Shown piece after piece: positions 1-8,430 of a stretch of 29,258 bases of DNA. The stretch covers positions 1 through 29,258 of the forward strand of contig JAEZDP010000288.1 in NCBI GenBank assembly GCA_023418055.1, in the 5' to 3' direction. The position numbers and the translations under genes were made by a program. Below the pieces are notes generated by a model. The model saw nothing but the letters and a program-made list of their open reading frames with translations. It was not told the origin of the DNA and did no database searches. This DNA comes from Acidobacteriota bacterium (lineage in GTDB: Bacteria > Acidobacteriota > Vicinamibacteria > Vicinamibacterales > Vicinamibacteraceae). How positions within the stretch are numbered: the stretch's first letter is position 1; every line of letters begins with the position of its first letter.

Positions 1-1090
1 GGAACGACGCGCGCACCGCGCCATCGCGCACCAGCAGGTCTCGCGTGCGCACCAGCAGGTCGACGAAGTCGAGAGCGCCTCGTGAGCGCTTGAGGACCTC
101 GTACCCCGCCAGACACGGCTGCAGTTCACGATGCAGACAGGCGGCCAGGTCTGCCCCTGCCCTGGTCACGAAGTCGTCCACCGCCGCGCGCAGCAGGTCA
201 TGCGCGGCGCGGACGTCGGCACGCGATACGCCCGCCCCGTAGTCGCGTCCGCTGCCCACCCGCGCGCGAAGCAGGCCGTCGTCACGCGACAGTTCCACCA
301 GCGCGGCCTCGAGGGCGTCGTCGTCGCGGTCGGCACGAGTCAGTGGATGCTGACGGATGAACCGTCGCAGGGATTCGGTGTCCACATAGAGGTTGTCGCG
401 CGGGGAGTCTGGGTGCGCACTGGCCGCGTCAAAGGCCTGCAGGGCATCGGCGACCTCGTCCAGGGCCGCCGCCCGATCGAACGGATCTCGGCGCCATGGT
501 GCGGGAAAGTCGCGCCACTCGGCCAGGGCCGCGACAGCACGACGCAGCGCCCCGGTGGGACCGGCATCGTCGACCTGGCGACCGCGACGCCGCAACAGGC
601 GCCGCAGCCCCTCCCCGGGCGTCTCGAGCGAGGCCTGCAGCCAGGCGTCGCATGCCTGGTCGAGCAGGTGCGCCGCCGAAGGTTCCATCAGCACCTCGAA
701 CCTGGGGTCCACGCCGGCTTCGATTGGGCGCTCGCGGAGGAGGTCGGCACAGAAGCCGTGAATGGTGCTGATGTGCGCCTCTTCGAGGTGCGCGAGAGCG
801 GCCGCCAGCCTGGCCGCGGTGTCCGGATCCGCTGCGGCGGCATAGGCACGCTCGAGATCGTCGCGGAGCCGCAACTTCAACTCGCCAGCCGCCTTCTCTG
901 TGAAGGTCACCGCCACGATCTGGTCGATGCGCGTCCGTCCGGTGGCAATCGTGGCGATGAGCCGCGACACCAGCGCCGTGGTCTTGCCGGTACCGGCCGC
1001 CGCCTCGACGACGATGGTCTCGTCGAGGGCATGTCGGATGCAGTCGCGATCGTCCTGGTCGGGCAGCGGGTCTCGTAGCTGGGTGCTCAT
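1..1090 (-). CDS. addA: AddA-like UvrD/REP superfamily I helicase, N-terminal part (cut by window start)
   Basis: ATP-dependent DNA helicase subunit of an AddAB/RecBCD-type double-strand-break repair complex. About 363 N-terminal codons are present and the frame is still open at base 1. Seen: Walker A motif AAAGTGKTTAL at residues 30-40 (Lys36); motif Ia VAVTFTEKAAGELKLRL near residues 59-75; STIHGFCADLLRERP near residue 110, typical of AddA/UvrD proteins; and ALDFVDLLVRTRDLL close to the window edge, typical of the UvrD helicase core. The ATG at 1090-1088 overlaps the stop of the AddB-like gene (ATGA), so the two are probably translationally coupled. Any C-terminal nuclease domain lies outside the window. 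Family assignment is firm; AddA rather than another UvrD-like partner follows from the AddB-like neighbour. Confidence 0.9.
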   Translation of the reverse strand, partial: MSTQLRDPLPDQDDRDCIRHALDETIVVEAAAGTGKTTALVSRLIATIATGRTRIDQIVAVTFTEKAAGELKLRLRDDLERAYAAAADPDTAARLAAALAHLEEAHISTIHGFCADLLRERPIEAGVDPRFEVLMEPSAAHLLDQACDAWLQASLETPGEGLRRLLRRRGRQVDDAGPTGALRRAVAALAEWRDFPAPWRRDPFDRAAALDEVADALQAFDAASAHPDSPRDNLYVDTESLRRFIRQHPLTRADRDDDALEAALVELSRDDGLLRARVGSGRDYGAGVSRADVRAAHDLLRAAVDDFVTRAGADLAACLHRELQPCLAGYEVLKRSRGALDFVDLLVRTRDLLVRDGAVRASF

Positions 1091-4000
1091 CGCTGGCTCC
1101 TGATGGTCAGCAGGTCGTCGAGGAGCGCGCGAGGCTTGCGGCGGGTCTGCGTCTGCGCCTCGGGCCCGCAGACGGCGCGGAAGTCACACCAGGTGCAGGC
1201 GCCGTCCTTCGGGGCAGCGGGCAGGAAACCCGTGGCCACGGCCCGATCGACGGCCGCCAGCACCTCGAGCGCCTTCTGGCGGGCCTGGCCGTTGCGGGTG
1301 ACGTCCACCGGGACGTCCTGCTGCGTGTAGGCGCCATCGGCGGTGCAGAACCAGAGCCGCGAGGCCACCACACGCCCTCCCACCGCGGCTTCGAGCGCCA
1401 TGGCGTAGAGCGCCGGCTGCAAGGTCTCACCGCGGTTGATGAGCACCGACGGGGCGAGGCGGTTGCGGCCGGTCTTGTAGTCGGTGATCCGCCACGTGTC
1501 GTCTGCTCCCTTCTCGGCCAGGTCGATGACGCCATGCAGCCGCGTGCCCTCGGGAAGGACGACCACGTCACGGACGCTGGCGGTGTCACGACCGTCACCG
1601 CGACCGAACCCGAACCCGAACTCCACGAGCGCAGGCGTCCAGCCGCGCTGATCGTCGGGGAGGCGCCCCACCCACTCGTGGAGATCGCGGCGCATCGCAT
1701 GGATCTCGTCCAGCCAGATGCGCGCGATGGGCGGCATCAGGCGATCCCGATGCGACTCGGTGACGCGGTCGAGCACCTGGTCGGCCAACGCACGTGCTTC
1801 TGCCAGGCGGTCGGCCGTGAGGGGAAGCCATCTGGCGGCCTCGAAGGCGCGCATCACTTCTGCAAGCACCTCGTGCACGATCGAGCCGCGCGTCAACGGG
1901 TCCATCGATGTCACCGGTGCCGCTGTCTCTCGAGGCGACAGCCGCACGATGGTGGACAGGTAGAACTGGTACGGACAGACGGCGTAGCGCTGAAGCGCCG
2001 ACACCGAATAGGCCCGTGCGTGCAGACGATGCCGTGCGAGTGAGGCCGAGATGGTGTCGACCGTCGCGGCGTCGGCGACGATGCCGTCGCTGGCCGTCCA
2101 GGCGCGCCGCGTGCGGTCGTGGCGCATCACGAGCGACCGCCGCAACGACGGCTGCGCCTCGAGCAGGTAGCGTGCCTTCCCCCGCACATCGTCGATGGCA
2201 CCGCGGAGGTGGCGCTGCAGCACCGAGAGGTCGTGCTCCAACCGGTCGACAGCGCGGTCGGCATCGGAGGGAGCCGGCCAGGCGAGGCGGGCACCGGAGG
2301 TCTGCTGAGCCTCGCGCAGCACCCGCTCGTACCCGGGCAGGTCGCCACCACACGTACGCTGGATGTCGAGCGCATAGAACGAGGGGACGCGTGGACGCGA
2401 CTGCGCCGCATCGAACGACGAGAACGACGTGACCAGGCGGTCGCGTGCCGCGCCGGCGGCCAGGTGCAGCCGCAGGCGCTCGTCAGCCACACGGCGGCTG
2501 TCGGTGACCAGCCAGGGCGACAACGCCTCGCGTGCGGCGTCGAGCAGGAGCGGGTCCTGACGGCTGCGCTGCGGGAAGACGCGCTCGGAGAGTCCCGCGA
2601 CGCAGACGAGGCTGAACGAGCGTCCCCGCAGGTCGTCAGGGGTGCCGACGAACACCCTGCCGTATGGCTCGTCCGGCGGCGAGATGGACACGTGTGTGAG
2701 TCGCTCGCGCAGCACGTCGTGCACTTCGGCGAGCGGGACGTCCTGCACGTCGGACAGCGGCGTCAACTCGTCGAGCACCTCGATCACGTGTGCCGGACGC
2801 GACAGCGCCAGGGTCGCCAGTTCACGCAGCCGCTCGAGCCAGACACGCCATGGAGCGGGCGCGAGGCGCCAGCCAGTGAGCCGGTCCACGAGCGGCATCG
2901 CGAAGTCGAGCAGTTCGTCGACGAGCGCGGCGTGTCGGCGCAGAGCCGAGACGCGGGGCGCGTCCGGCTCGTCGACGGCGATGACGTCGGCTCGCGTCAG
3001 CAACTCCTGACGAAAGCCCTCGAGGCGACGGCGCCAGCGGTCCGCACCGCCGATCACGCAGGCGTCGTTCAGGATGGCCTCCCACCGCCACGGTGAGCGG
3101 CGTGCTGCCGCATCGGTCGGCGCTGAAGGCTCAGGCGTGGGCGGCGACGCGAGAACGTCGGAGGCCGCGGGGTAGTCCGGCACCTGCCCGAGCGAGAGAT
3201 ATTCGGCAAAGCGGTCGGCCGACACGTCTTCGAGGGCGCACGCGATGAGGGCGAGCAGTGCCCGTCCCGACGGGTCGGGCCGGCGCGAGCCGTGCGAGAA
3301 CCACGCGGGGATGCCGGCGCGCCGGAGCGCCGTCTCGAGCTGGCTTGCGTAGAGGTGTGGGGCACGCACCACGACGGCCATGGCGTCGAAGGGCATGCCG
3401 CCGCCGGCGGCCTCGAGAAGCGTCCGCGCGATCTCGAGGCACTCGCGACCCTCGCCAGGGGCCGACAACAGCGACACGGACGCATCGTCGGGCGACGCGA
3501 CGGGCAGCGGGCCGGTGGGTGTGAAAAGCAGACGCTGCACACGTGTCAGCTTGCGGGCCGGGCGCAGGTCGGACGAGTGGTCGTCGAGGGTCTCGACGTC
3601 GAGGTCCAGCAGGCGTGCGAGCCAGGTGAGGCCGGCATCGCCGACGGGGCCTACCACGAGGGCCCGCGGCGCGCGGGCGACGGCCTCGGCGATGACCTCC
3701 GTCTCGAGCCGCGACGCGCAGGCGGGATCGACCACGAGCAGCGATGCCGCAGGCTGCGCGGGGCGCAGAGCGTGTCCCGCACGGAGCGCGTCCAGGGCCC
3801 AGCGCCACACGAGCGCGCGGTCAGCCTGCCCGAGGTCGTGCAGCGTCTGCTCGAGCGCGTGTGCGAGGGCGGCAAGTGAAGGGCCGGTGCGCGGACAGGC
3901 CGCGAGGGCGTCGGGCGCAATGCCCGCCAGCCGGACGTCCTGCAACGTGGCGGCGAGGGCCCCGAGGAAGCCCGGATGTTCGTCGACGCCCGCAAGCAGG

Positions 4001-4398
4001 CCGAGGCCGTGCCGGTCGCGCACACCGGCCAGCGCCCGTGCCACCACGGCCTCATAGCCCAGCGGCGTGGTGGGGGTGCGCTGCTCCTCTGCGAGCCGGG
4101 GGGTGGCCAGGCGGAACGCGAACTCGCTGACCCCCATCCGCTGGCGGCCGACGACGGCCGACGACGTGGCGCAGGCTGTGCGCACCACGGCGTCGGCTTG
4201 CGCACGGGTGGGCGCGAGCACGAGCCAGTCCTCCTGCGGGTCCCCGCTCAGCGTCGTGGCGACGAGCGCCAGCCGGGACGACGCGGAGGTCGTGCACACG
4301 AGGCGTCGGGCTGGCGGGGGGCCGGCACGGACGTCGGACGAGACGGAAGGGGCTGGCTCGGGGACGGGATCGTCCCACGGCAACAGGGGCGTGGACAT
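1087..4398 (-). CDS. addB: AddB-like PD-(D/E)XK nuclease subunit with Fe-S cluster
   Basis: Nuclease and scaffold subunit of an AddAB-type helicase-nuclease, 1103 aa, close to the usual AddB size. The C-terminal RecB-like nuclease domain shows GSIVHEVLAEVM, GVIDLAE (Asp959), ITDYKTGRN (Asp973, Lys975) and the following LQPALYAMALEAA. Four cysteines at 808 (YAVCPYQFYL), 1068, 1071 and 1077 (C-x2-C-x5-C) match the spacing of the AddB 4Fe-4S cluster that staples the nuclease domain. The N-terminal helicase-like half has no Walker A lysine: the expected place reads CTTSASSRLALV, so it should be ATPase-dead, with motor activity left to AddA. The gene overlaps addA by 4 bp. The start at 4398 has only a weak purine-rich upstream stretch (GAGG about 11 nt before it). 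Confidence 0.9.
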   Translation of the reverse strand: MSTPLLPWDDPVPEPAPSVSSDVRAGPPPARRLVCTTSASSRLALVATTLSGDPQEDWLVLAPTRAQADAVVRTACATSSAVVGRQRMGVSEFAFRLATPRLAEEQRTPTTPLGYEAVVARALAGVRDRHGLGLLAGVDEHPGFLGALAATLQDVRLAGIAPDALAACPRTGPSLAALAHALEQTLHDLGQADRALVWRWALDALRAGHALRPAQPAASLLVVDPACASRLETEVIAEAVARAPRALVVGPVGDAGLTWLARLLDLDVETLDDHSSDLRPARKLTRVQRLLFTPTGPLPVASPDDASVSLLSAPGEGRECLEIARTLLEAAGGGMPFDAMAVVVRAPHLYASQLETALRRAGIPAWFSHGSRRPDPSGRALLALIACALEDVSADRFAEYLSLGQVPDYPAASDVLASPPTPEPSAPTDAAARRSPWRWEAILNDACVIGGADRWRRRLEGFRQELLTRADVIAVDEPDAPRVSALRRHAALVDELLDFAMPLVDRLTGWRLAPAPWRVWLERLRELATLALSRPAHVIEVLDELTPLSDVQDVPLAEVHDVLRERLTHVSISPPDEPYGRVFVGTPDDLRGRSFSLVCVAGLSERVFPQRSRQDPLLLDAAREALSPWLVTDSRRVADERLRLHLAAGAARDRLVTSFSSFDAAQSRPRVPSFYALDIQRTCGGDLPGYERVLREAQQTSGARLAWPAPSDADRAVDRLEHDLSVLQRHLRGAIDDVRGKARYLLEAQPSLRRSLVMRHDRTRRAWTASDGIVADAATVDTISASLARHRLHARAYSVSALQRYAVCPYQFYLSTIVRLSPRETAAPVTSMDPLTRGSIVHEVLAEVMRAFEAARWLPLTADRLAEARALADQVLDRVTESHRDRLMPPIARIWLDEIHAMRRDLHEWVGRLPDDQRGWTPALVEFGFGFGRGDGRDTASVRDVVVLPEGTRLHGVIDLAEKGADDTWRITDYKTGRNRLAPSVLINRGETLQPALYAMALEAAVGGRVVASRLWFCTADGAYTQQDVPVDVTRNGQARQKALEVLAAVDRAVATGFLPAAPKDGACTWCDFRAVCGPEAQTQTRRKPRALLDDLLTIRSQR

Positions 4399-4708
4399 CT
4401 GCGCGAAGCCTCATGCCCCGGATCGCTGTGCCAGGGCTCGGTGAGTGAACGGTGCGCCGCCGACGGGTCTGACTCGGGCGATGCTGTCACTCCGCGACGG
4501 GCGCGTCAATCGGCTGGTGCCAGGCTGCCGCCCTGCCTCGGTCGCGCCGAGTTGCACGGGCGCCCGTCCGACAACGCGGCGATCCAGCCGTGGCATCTGA
4601 GGGACCCCTGGCCGGCGTCATGACAGCATCGGCGGTGTCGAGGGGGTGAGGCGCGCGGCGTGCGAGGTGCGATACTGGACGTTCGGCGTCTGGAGGCACC
4701 GCAGGCCC
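4399..4708. promoter_or_regulatory. Divergent intergenic region between addB and the DUF2721 gene
   Basis: This 310-bp gap separates two divergently transcribed genes and must hold promoters for both. I see no convincing -35/-10 pair, operator or RNA element in it. A GTG at 4646 could extend the DUF2721 reading frame upstream by 21 residues, but that extension is arginine-rich and not membrane-like, so I treat it as non-coding. A GGAGG-like stretch at 4692-4696 may be the ribosome binding site for the ATG at 4709. Confidence 0.5.
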
Positions 4709-5221
4709 ATGGAACCGTCCGTCTCGCAGTCACTCACCGGCAGCCCGTTTGCGGCTCTGACCTTCATCGCCGCCCCTGCGCTGCTGACCAACGCCACCAG
4801 CGTGTTGCTGCTCGGCACGAGCAACCGTCTCGCGCGTGCGGTGGACCGTGTGCGGCATCTGGCCGGGCAGCTCGAACAACAGGACGACACCCGGTCCCCC
4901 GGTGCCCAGCTGGAGCTGCTGCAGCTCAAACGCGCCGAGCGTCGTGTGCGTGTCATCGTGCGGGCCCTGACCGCCTTCTACCTGGGCGTGGCCGCCTTTG
5001 CCTTCAGCACGATGGTGGCACTGCTCGGCGCCGCGGTGCTGACCCCGGCGGCCGCGCCGTGGCTGCCGGTCGTGGTGCGCACGACGATTGCCGCGGTGAT
5101 CGCCGGGGTTGCCTCCCTCGTGTACGGGTCGCTGTCGCTCGTGTTCGAGAGCCGGCTCACCTTTGCCCTGCTGCACGCCGAGGCCGACGCCGTCCGCGAG
5201 CGGTACGGGCTCGACCACTGA
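4709..5221 (+). CDS. DUF2721 family integral membrane protein
   Basis: Predicted 170-aa inner-membrane protein of unknown function. The N-terminal segment ALTFIAAPALLTNATSVLLLG, followed by TSNRLARAVDRVR, is the recognisable DUF2721 signature. A charged, glutamine-rich helix follows at about residues 50-80, then two more hydrophobic segments (about 84-112 and 119-143) and a soluble C-terminus ending in RERYGLDH. The ATG at 4709 is preferred over the GTG at 4646 because the family begins just before the first hydrophobic helix and a TGGAGG lies upstream. It stands alone on the plus strand, divergent from addB and convergent with the metallophosphoesterase, so the context does not suggest a job. 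Confidence 0.8.
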   Translation: MEPSVSQSLTGSPFAALTFIAAPALLTNATSVLLLGTSNRLARAVDRVRHLAGQLEQQDDTRSPGAQLELLQLKRAERRVRVIVRALTAFYLGVAAFAFSTMVALLGAAVLTPAAAPWLPVVVRTTIAAVIAGVASLVYGSLSLVFESRLTFALLHAEADAVRERYGLDH

Positions 5222-5249
5222 CCTCGCAACGGCGCGGGCCCGACACTCG

Positions 5250-6143
5250 TCAGCGCAGCCAGCGCACCGTCTGCACGCGGCCCTGCCCTTCCTGGTTCCC
5301 GCCGATGGCTCGCAGCGTGAGGTCGACGCCCTCGGCGGTCCACGCCGACTCGAGCCATCCCACCGGTGCCGCGTCCGAGAAGTTGTAACCCACGGCGGGC
5401 AGGTTGATCTGCTGGATGCCGTCACGGCTGTCCACGTGGTACCGGTGCGAATGACCGTAGACCACGGCCTTCACCTGCGGGAAGCGACCGAGCACCTCGA
5501 ACAGGCGGTCGCTGTCCACCAGGGCGCCGTCGTTGCCGTCGAGCGTGTGGTGCACGAAGATCGCCGTTGGCAGCGCGGGGGTGCCCGCGAGGACGTCGGC
5601 CAGCCATGCCCGCTGTGCATTGCCGAGTTGTCCGGGGGTGACGTTGGGCGCCAGCAGCGAGTCGAGCAGGATGAAGCGCAGGCCCTCGCGCTCGATGACC
5701 GTGACGTGTTTCTGCTGCACGGACTGGCGCGTGCCCGCCACGGTGGGAAACGCCTCGAGGAAATGCGTCCGGTTGTCGTGGTTGCCGAGGACGAGGCCCA
5801 CGGGCATGCGGTCGGTCACCGGCTGCAGCAGCCGGCCGAGGGCGGCGTAGTCGTCGGCTGTGCCCACCAGGCGGGCGAGGTCGCCGGCGATGATGGCGGC
5901 GCTGACGTCAGCCGCCGCGACGTCCGGGGCGATGCGGCGCAGATTCTCGGCGGGACGGAAGCCGCGGTAGGCCTCAGTGGCATCGGCCGGGATGTGCGTG
6001 TCCGAGAGGAGCGCCAGGCGGACCACGCCAGTGGCGGGGGCGGGCTGTGCCGCGGAGGGGCGGGCGGCGAGCGCCGCGGCGGCCGTGCCTGCCAGGGAGA
6101 GGAACGCGCGGCGGGAGGGACGGGTGTCGAGGATGTACGGCAT
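5250..6143 (-). CDS. Tat-exported calcineurin-like metallophosphoesterase
   Basis: Predicted periplasmic metal-dependent phosphoesterase, 297 aa. The N-terminus has a twin-arginine signal (RRAFLSLAG at residues 11-19, then an Ala-rich h-region to about residue 32). The full dinuclear metal site is present in order: SDTH (Asp48, His50), GDL (Asp88), GNHDN (Asn121, His122), VHH (His198/199) and GHSH (His231, His233). The family includes phosphodiesterases, nucleotidases and phosphatases; the substrate cannot be told. The upstream same-strand neighbour is a glycerophosphodiester phosphodiesterase, so a shared role in releasing phosphate from phosphodiesters is possible (inference). The 157-bp leader between the two genes is largely filled by a 27-bp tandem repeat starting 16 bp before this ATG. 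Confidence 0.9.
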   Translation of the reverse strand: MPYILDTRPSRRAFLSLAGTAAAALAARPSAAQPAPATGVVRLALLSDTHIPADATEAYRGFRPAENLRRIAPDVAAADVSAAIIAGDLARLVGTADDYAALGRLLQPVTDRMPVGLVLGNHDNRTHFLEAFPTVAGTRQSVQQKHVTVIEREGLRFILLDSLLAPNVTPGQLGNAQRAWLADVLAGTPALPTAIFVHHTLDGNDGALVDSDRLFEVLGRFPQVKAVVYGHSHRYHVDSRDGIQQINLPAVGYNFSDAAPVGWLESAWTAEGVDLTLRAIGGNQEGQGRVQTVRWLR

Positions 6144-6159
6144 GCCGCAGAGTGTACCC

Positions 6160-6255
6160 GGGGTCAGACCTGCGGCGCGACGTGTTGGGGTCAGACCTGC
6201 GGTGCGATGTTCTGGGGTCAGACCTGCGGTGCGATGTTCCGGGGTCAGACCTGCC
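6160..6255 (+). repeat. 27-bp-period tandem repeat, four copies (left array)
   Basis: Four copies of the core GGGGTCAGACCTGCG begin at 6160, 6187, 6214 and 6241, exactly 27 bp apart; the fourth ends CTGCC. The 12 bp between cores are also similar (GYGCGAYGTTYT-like). The core contains the near-palindrome GGTC-A-GACC. The array lies between the GDPD stop and the metallophosphoesterase start, and the same core recurs inverted at 7418-7487. It resembles REP-type intergenic repeats, but no transposase is nearby. Confidence 0.9.
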
Positions 6256-6300
6256 GCGTCGCATGGTCCTCGCCGCGCTCGCGATGCCGACCTCCGGCGC

Positions 6301-7323
6301 TCAGCGCGTCTGCGGCGCGAGGTCCGGGTTGTCGGTGATCAGCCCATCCAGCTGATGTTCGGCGAGCATCCGGACCATCTCGGCGGTGGCCTCGGCCGGC
6401 GTCATCTGCGGGTGGATGGCGCGGAACGTCCAGGGCGTCAGCGGCAGGCCGCTCTCCTGCGCCGCACGCAACTGCGCGGCGTGCGTCCGGAACGTCGATT
6501 TCTCGGGGCTCAGCCCTGTCGCGAACCGGCGCGCCCGCGCGAGCCCGTCAGGCGAGAGCCAGGTGTCGGCGTCGCGCGCCGAGAACAGCAGGTGGATGGG
6601 CAGGCCGCTTTCGAGCGCGGCGAATCGCTCGAGGCTCTCGTGCGTGAAGGACTGCACCACGATGGGCGTCCGTGCCTCGGCGCCAGGGGCGGACAGCCCG
6701 GCTGCCTGCAACTCCTGCAGCACCTGCCGCTCGATCCCCGGATACCGCTCGGGCGCCTTCAGCTCGATGTAGAGGCCGGTGCGGCCGCGAACGGCGGCCA
6801 TCGTCTCGGCGAAGGTCGGCACGCGCGTGCCGGCGAAATCTGGATGGAACCAGCGCCCGGCGTCGAGTTGCCGCACCTCGTCGTACGTGAAGTCTTCCAG
6901 CCAGTGTCGTGGACCGGCGGCCCCCTGCGCCTCGCGCGCGCGGCCGGGAAATCGCGCCGCCACGTCTGTCGTGCGATCCAGCGTGAGGTCGTGCAGGCAG
7001 ACGAGCACGCCGTCCTTGGTGCGCTGCACGTCGATCTCCACGAAGGTCGCCCGCTGCGCGATCGCGCGCTCGAAGGCCGGCACCGTGTTCTCGGGGGCGT
7101 AGGCGGACGCACCGCGGTGGGCGATGACCCAGGGGCGCGGTGGGAGGTGGTCGTTCGCCGCGACGCCCTGCGGCAGGGCCGTGCTGCCTTGACGCGGCGC
7201 ATTTGTCGGCGGCGTCTGGGCATGCGGCGCAAGGCCGGCGACCGCGCAGAGCACGGCCGCGGCCGCACCCGCTGCAGCTGTCCAGGATCGATGGCGGGCA
7301 GTAGTGGGCGAGGGACGCGGCAT
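6301..7323 (-). CDS. Glycerophosphodiester phosphodiesterase (GDPD family), exported
   Basis: Hydrolyses glycerophosphodiesters to sn-glycerol 3-phosphate and an alcohol; predicted extracytoplasmic, 340 aa. The signal segment is an Ala-rich helix (about residues 15-35, ending HAQ). Catalytic signatures are complete: AHRG (His69, Arg70), PENT (78-80), VEIDVQRTKDG (Glu96, Asp98) and LHD (His111). Further family segments are GLYIELKAPE, VVQSFTHESL and the C-terminal DGLITDNPD. The ATG at 7323 is chosen because AAGGAG lies 7 nt upstream and the signal peptide follows; the open frame continues further upstream into the repeat array. The gene is separated from both neighbours by inverted repeat arrays, unlike the tightly packed genes before it, and may be a separate insertion. 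Confidence 0.9.
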   Translation of the reverse strand: MPRPSPTTARHRSWTAAAGAAAAVLCAVAGLAPHAQTPPTNAPRQGSTALPQGVAANDHLPPRPWVIAHRGASAYAPENTVPAFERAIAQRATFVEIDVQRTKDGVLVCLHDLTLDRTTDVAARFPGRAREAQGAAGPRHWLEDFTYDEVRQLDAGRWFHPDFAGTRVPTFAETMAAVRGRTGLYIELKAPERYPGIERQVLQELQAAGLSAPGAEARTPIVVQSFTHESLERFAALESGLPIHLLFSARDADTWLSPDGLARARRFATGLSPEKSTFRTHAAQLRAAQESGLPLTPWTFRAIHPQMTPAEATAEMVRMLAEHQLDGLITDNPDLAPQTR

Positions 7324-7417
7324 CGACGGCTCCTTCGGTCGTGAACGACGGCTCGTGCGACGAGATGAGAACGGTTGGGGCCTGGAATGCCCCGGCGAGC
7401 GTGAGACGCGCACGCGT

Positions 7418-7487
7418 GGCAGACCTGACCCTCCACGCACTGATCGCAGGTCTGACCCCACGACCGTCGCGCCGCAGGTCTGACCCC
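7418..7487 (-). repeat. 27-bp-period tandem repeat, three inverted copies (right array)
   Basis: Two exact copies of CGCAGGTCTGACCCC at 7445-7459 and 7473-7487, and a degenerate copy at 7418-7432 (GGCAGACCTGACCCT), are spaced 27 and 28 bp apart. They are the reverse complement of the left-array core at 6160-6255. The last copy ends 12 bp before the stop codon of the aldo/keto reductase gene. Confidence 0.85.
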
Positions 7488-7499
7488 AGGCGCTCCCGG

Positions 7500-8423
7500 T
7501 CAGCCGGTGATTTCGTCCACCATCCGCCGCCGCAGCGCGGCATCTGGCAGCTCCCCGAACCCGGCGCGCGCATTCTCGCGCATGTGTGCCGGACGCCCCG
7601 TGCCCGGAATCACGCAGGTCACCGCCGGGTGCGCCAGCACGAACTTCAGCAGCACCTGCGCCCAGCTCTCGCAGCCGATCTCGGCGGCCCACCCGGGTAG
7701 CGGCCGCGTCTGCACCTTGCGCAGCAGGCCGCCGCCCCCGAAGGGCAGGTTCACGAGCACCGCCATGCCCCGCTCCTGCGCGAGCGGCAGAAGCCGCGAC
7801 TCGGCGGCACGGTCGTCCACCGAGTAGTTCAGCTGTACGAAGTCCAGCGGCTCACGCGCCATCACCCGCCCCAGCTCGCCATGCGCATCGCGGCGATAGT
7901 GCGTCAGGCCGATGTACTGCAGCCGTCCCTCCTTCTTCCACGCGCGCAGCGTCGGCAGGTGCGTTCTCCAGTCCATCAGGTTGTGGATCTGCATCAACTC
8001 GATGCGCTCGTCGCGCAGCAGCCGGCGCGACGCCTCCATCTGTGCCACACCGGCGTCACGTCCGGACGTCCAGACCTTGGTGGCAACGAAGGCCTGCGAA
8101 CCGGCCCCCATCGCGGCCAGGAGATCGCCCGTCACTTCCTCGGACGTCCCGTACATGGGTGAGCTGTCGATGACGCGTCCGCCAGCGGCGAACAGCTCAC
8201 TGAGCACCTGGGTCAGGCGCGCACGCGACTCGGCGTTCTGGCCCACGTCGAAGCCCCGCCACGTGCCGACGCCCACCACCGGCAGCGCCTCACCGGTGGC
8301 GGGGATGCTCCGCGTCATCATGCGTGTCCCGTCCTGTGCTGTCAGGGCCCGCGCCGCGCCCGCCCGCGTCGCCATCGCAGCGGCCGCCGCCATCAGCGTG
8401 CGCAGAAACGTCGCGCGCGTCAT
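7500..8423 (-). CDS. Exported aldo/keto reductase family oxidoreductase
   Basis: NAD(P)-dependent carbonyl/alcohol oxidoreductase fold, 307 aa. The catalytic tetrad is complete: Asp86 (VIDSSPMYG), Tyr91, Lys116 (FVATKVWT) and His147 (MQIHNL). Other barrel segments are YIGLTHYRRD, DFVQLNYSVDD and the cofactor-side CVIPGTGRPAHMREN. The N-terminus (TRATFLRTLMAAAAAMA...) is a signal-like, Ala-rich segment before the barrel, as in other exported AKRs of Acidobacteria and Planctomycetes; only one arginine of a Tat motif is visible. The ATG at 8423 is used, with an in-frame GTG at 8429 as alternative. The upstream ThuA-like gene stops at 8431, so the two are probably co-translated. The substrate is unknown; a sugar or keto-sugar fits the neighbourhood. 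Confidence 0.88.
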   Translation of the reverse strand: MTRATFLRTLMAAAAAMATRAGAARALTAQDGTRMMTRSIPATGEALPVVGVGTWRGFDVGQNAESRARLTQVLSELFAAGGRVIDSSPMYGTSEEVTGDLLAAMGAGSQAFVATKVWTSGRDAGVAQMEASRRLLRDERIELMQIHNLMDWRTHLPTLRAWKKEGRLQYIGLTHYRRDAHGELGRVMAREPLDFVQLNYSVDDRAAESRLLPLAQERGMAVLVNLPFGGGGLLRKVQTRPLPGWAAEIGCESWAQVLLKFVLAHPAVTCVIPGTGRPAHMRENARAGFGELPDAALRRRMVDEITG

Positions 8424-8430
8424 CGGCACG

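Larger units (their letters stand above)
6160..7487. mobile_element. Candidate cassette: GDPD gene between inverted repeat arrays
   Basis: Bases 6160-6181 and 7466-7487 are a perfect 22-bp inverted repeat (GGGGTCAGACCTGCG plus 7 more bases). They are the outermost copies of two arrays that face each other across a single gene. The 1328-bp segment holds only the glycerophosphodiester phosphodiesterase gene. There is no transposase and I see no target-site duplication, so mobility is a hypothesis. Independent spread of a REP-like repeat into two neighbouring intergenic gaps would look similar. Confidence 0.35.

Noticed and set aside
111..1103. Several overlapping plus-strand frames over the first kilobase
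   Set aside because: They are antisense to the AddA-like helicase, whose Walker A and UvrD motifs are clear, and show no motifs of their own.
6160..6255. Possible short CRISPR array
   Set aside because: The period is 27 bp with a 15-bp core and only 12-bp, mutually similar intervals. There are no unique spacers and no cas genes, so it is a tandem repeat.
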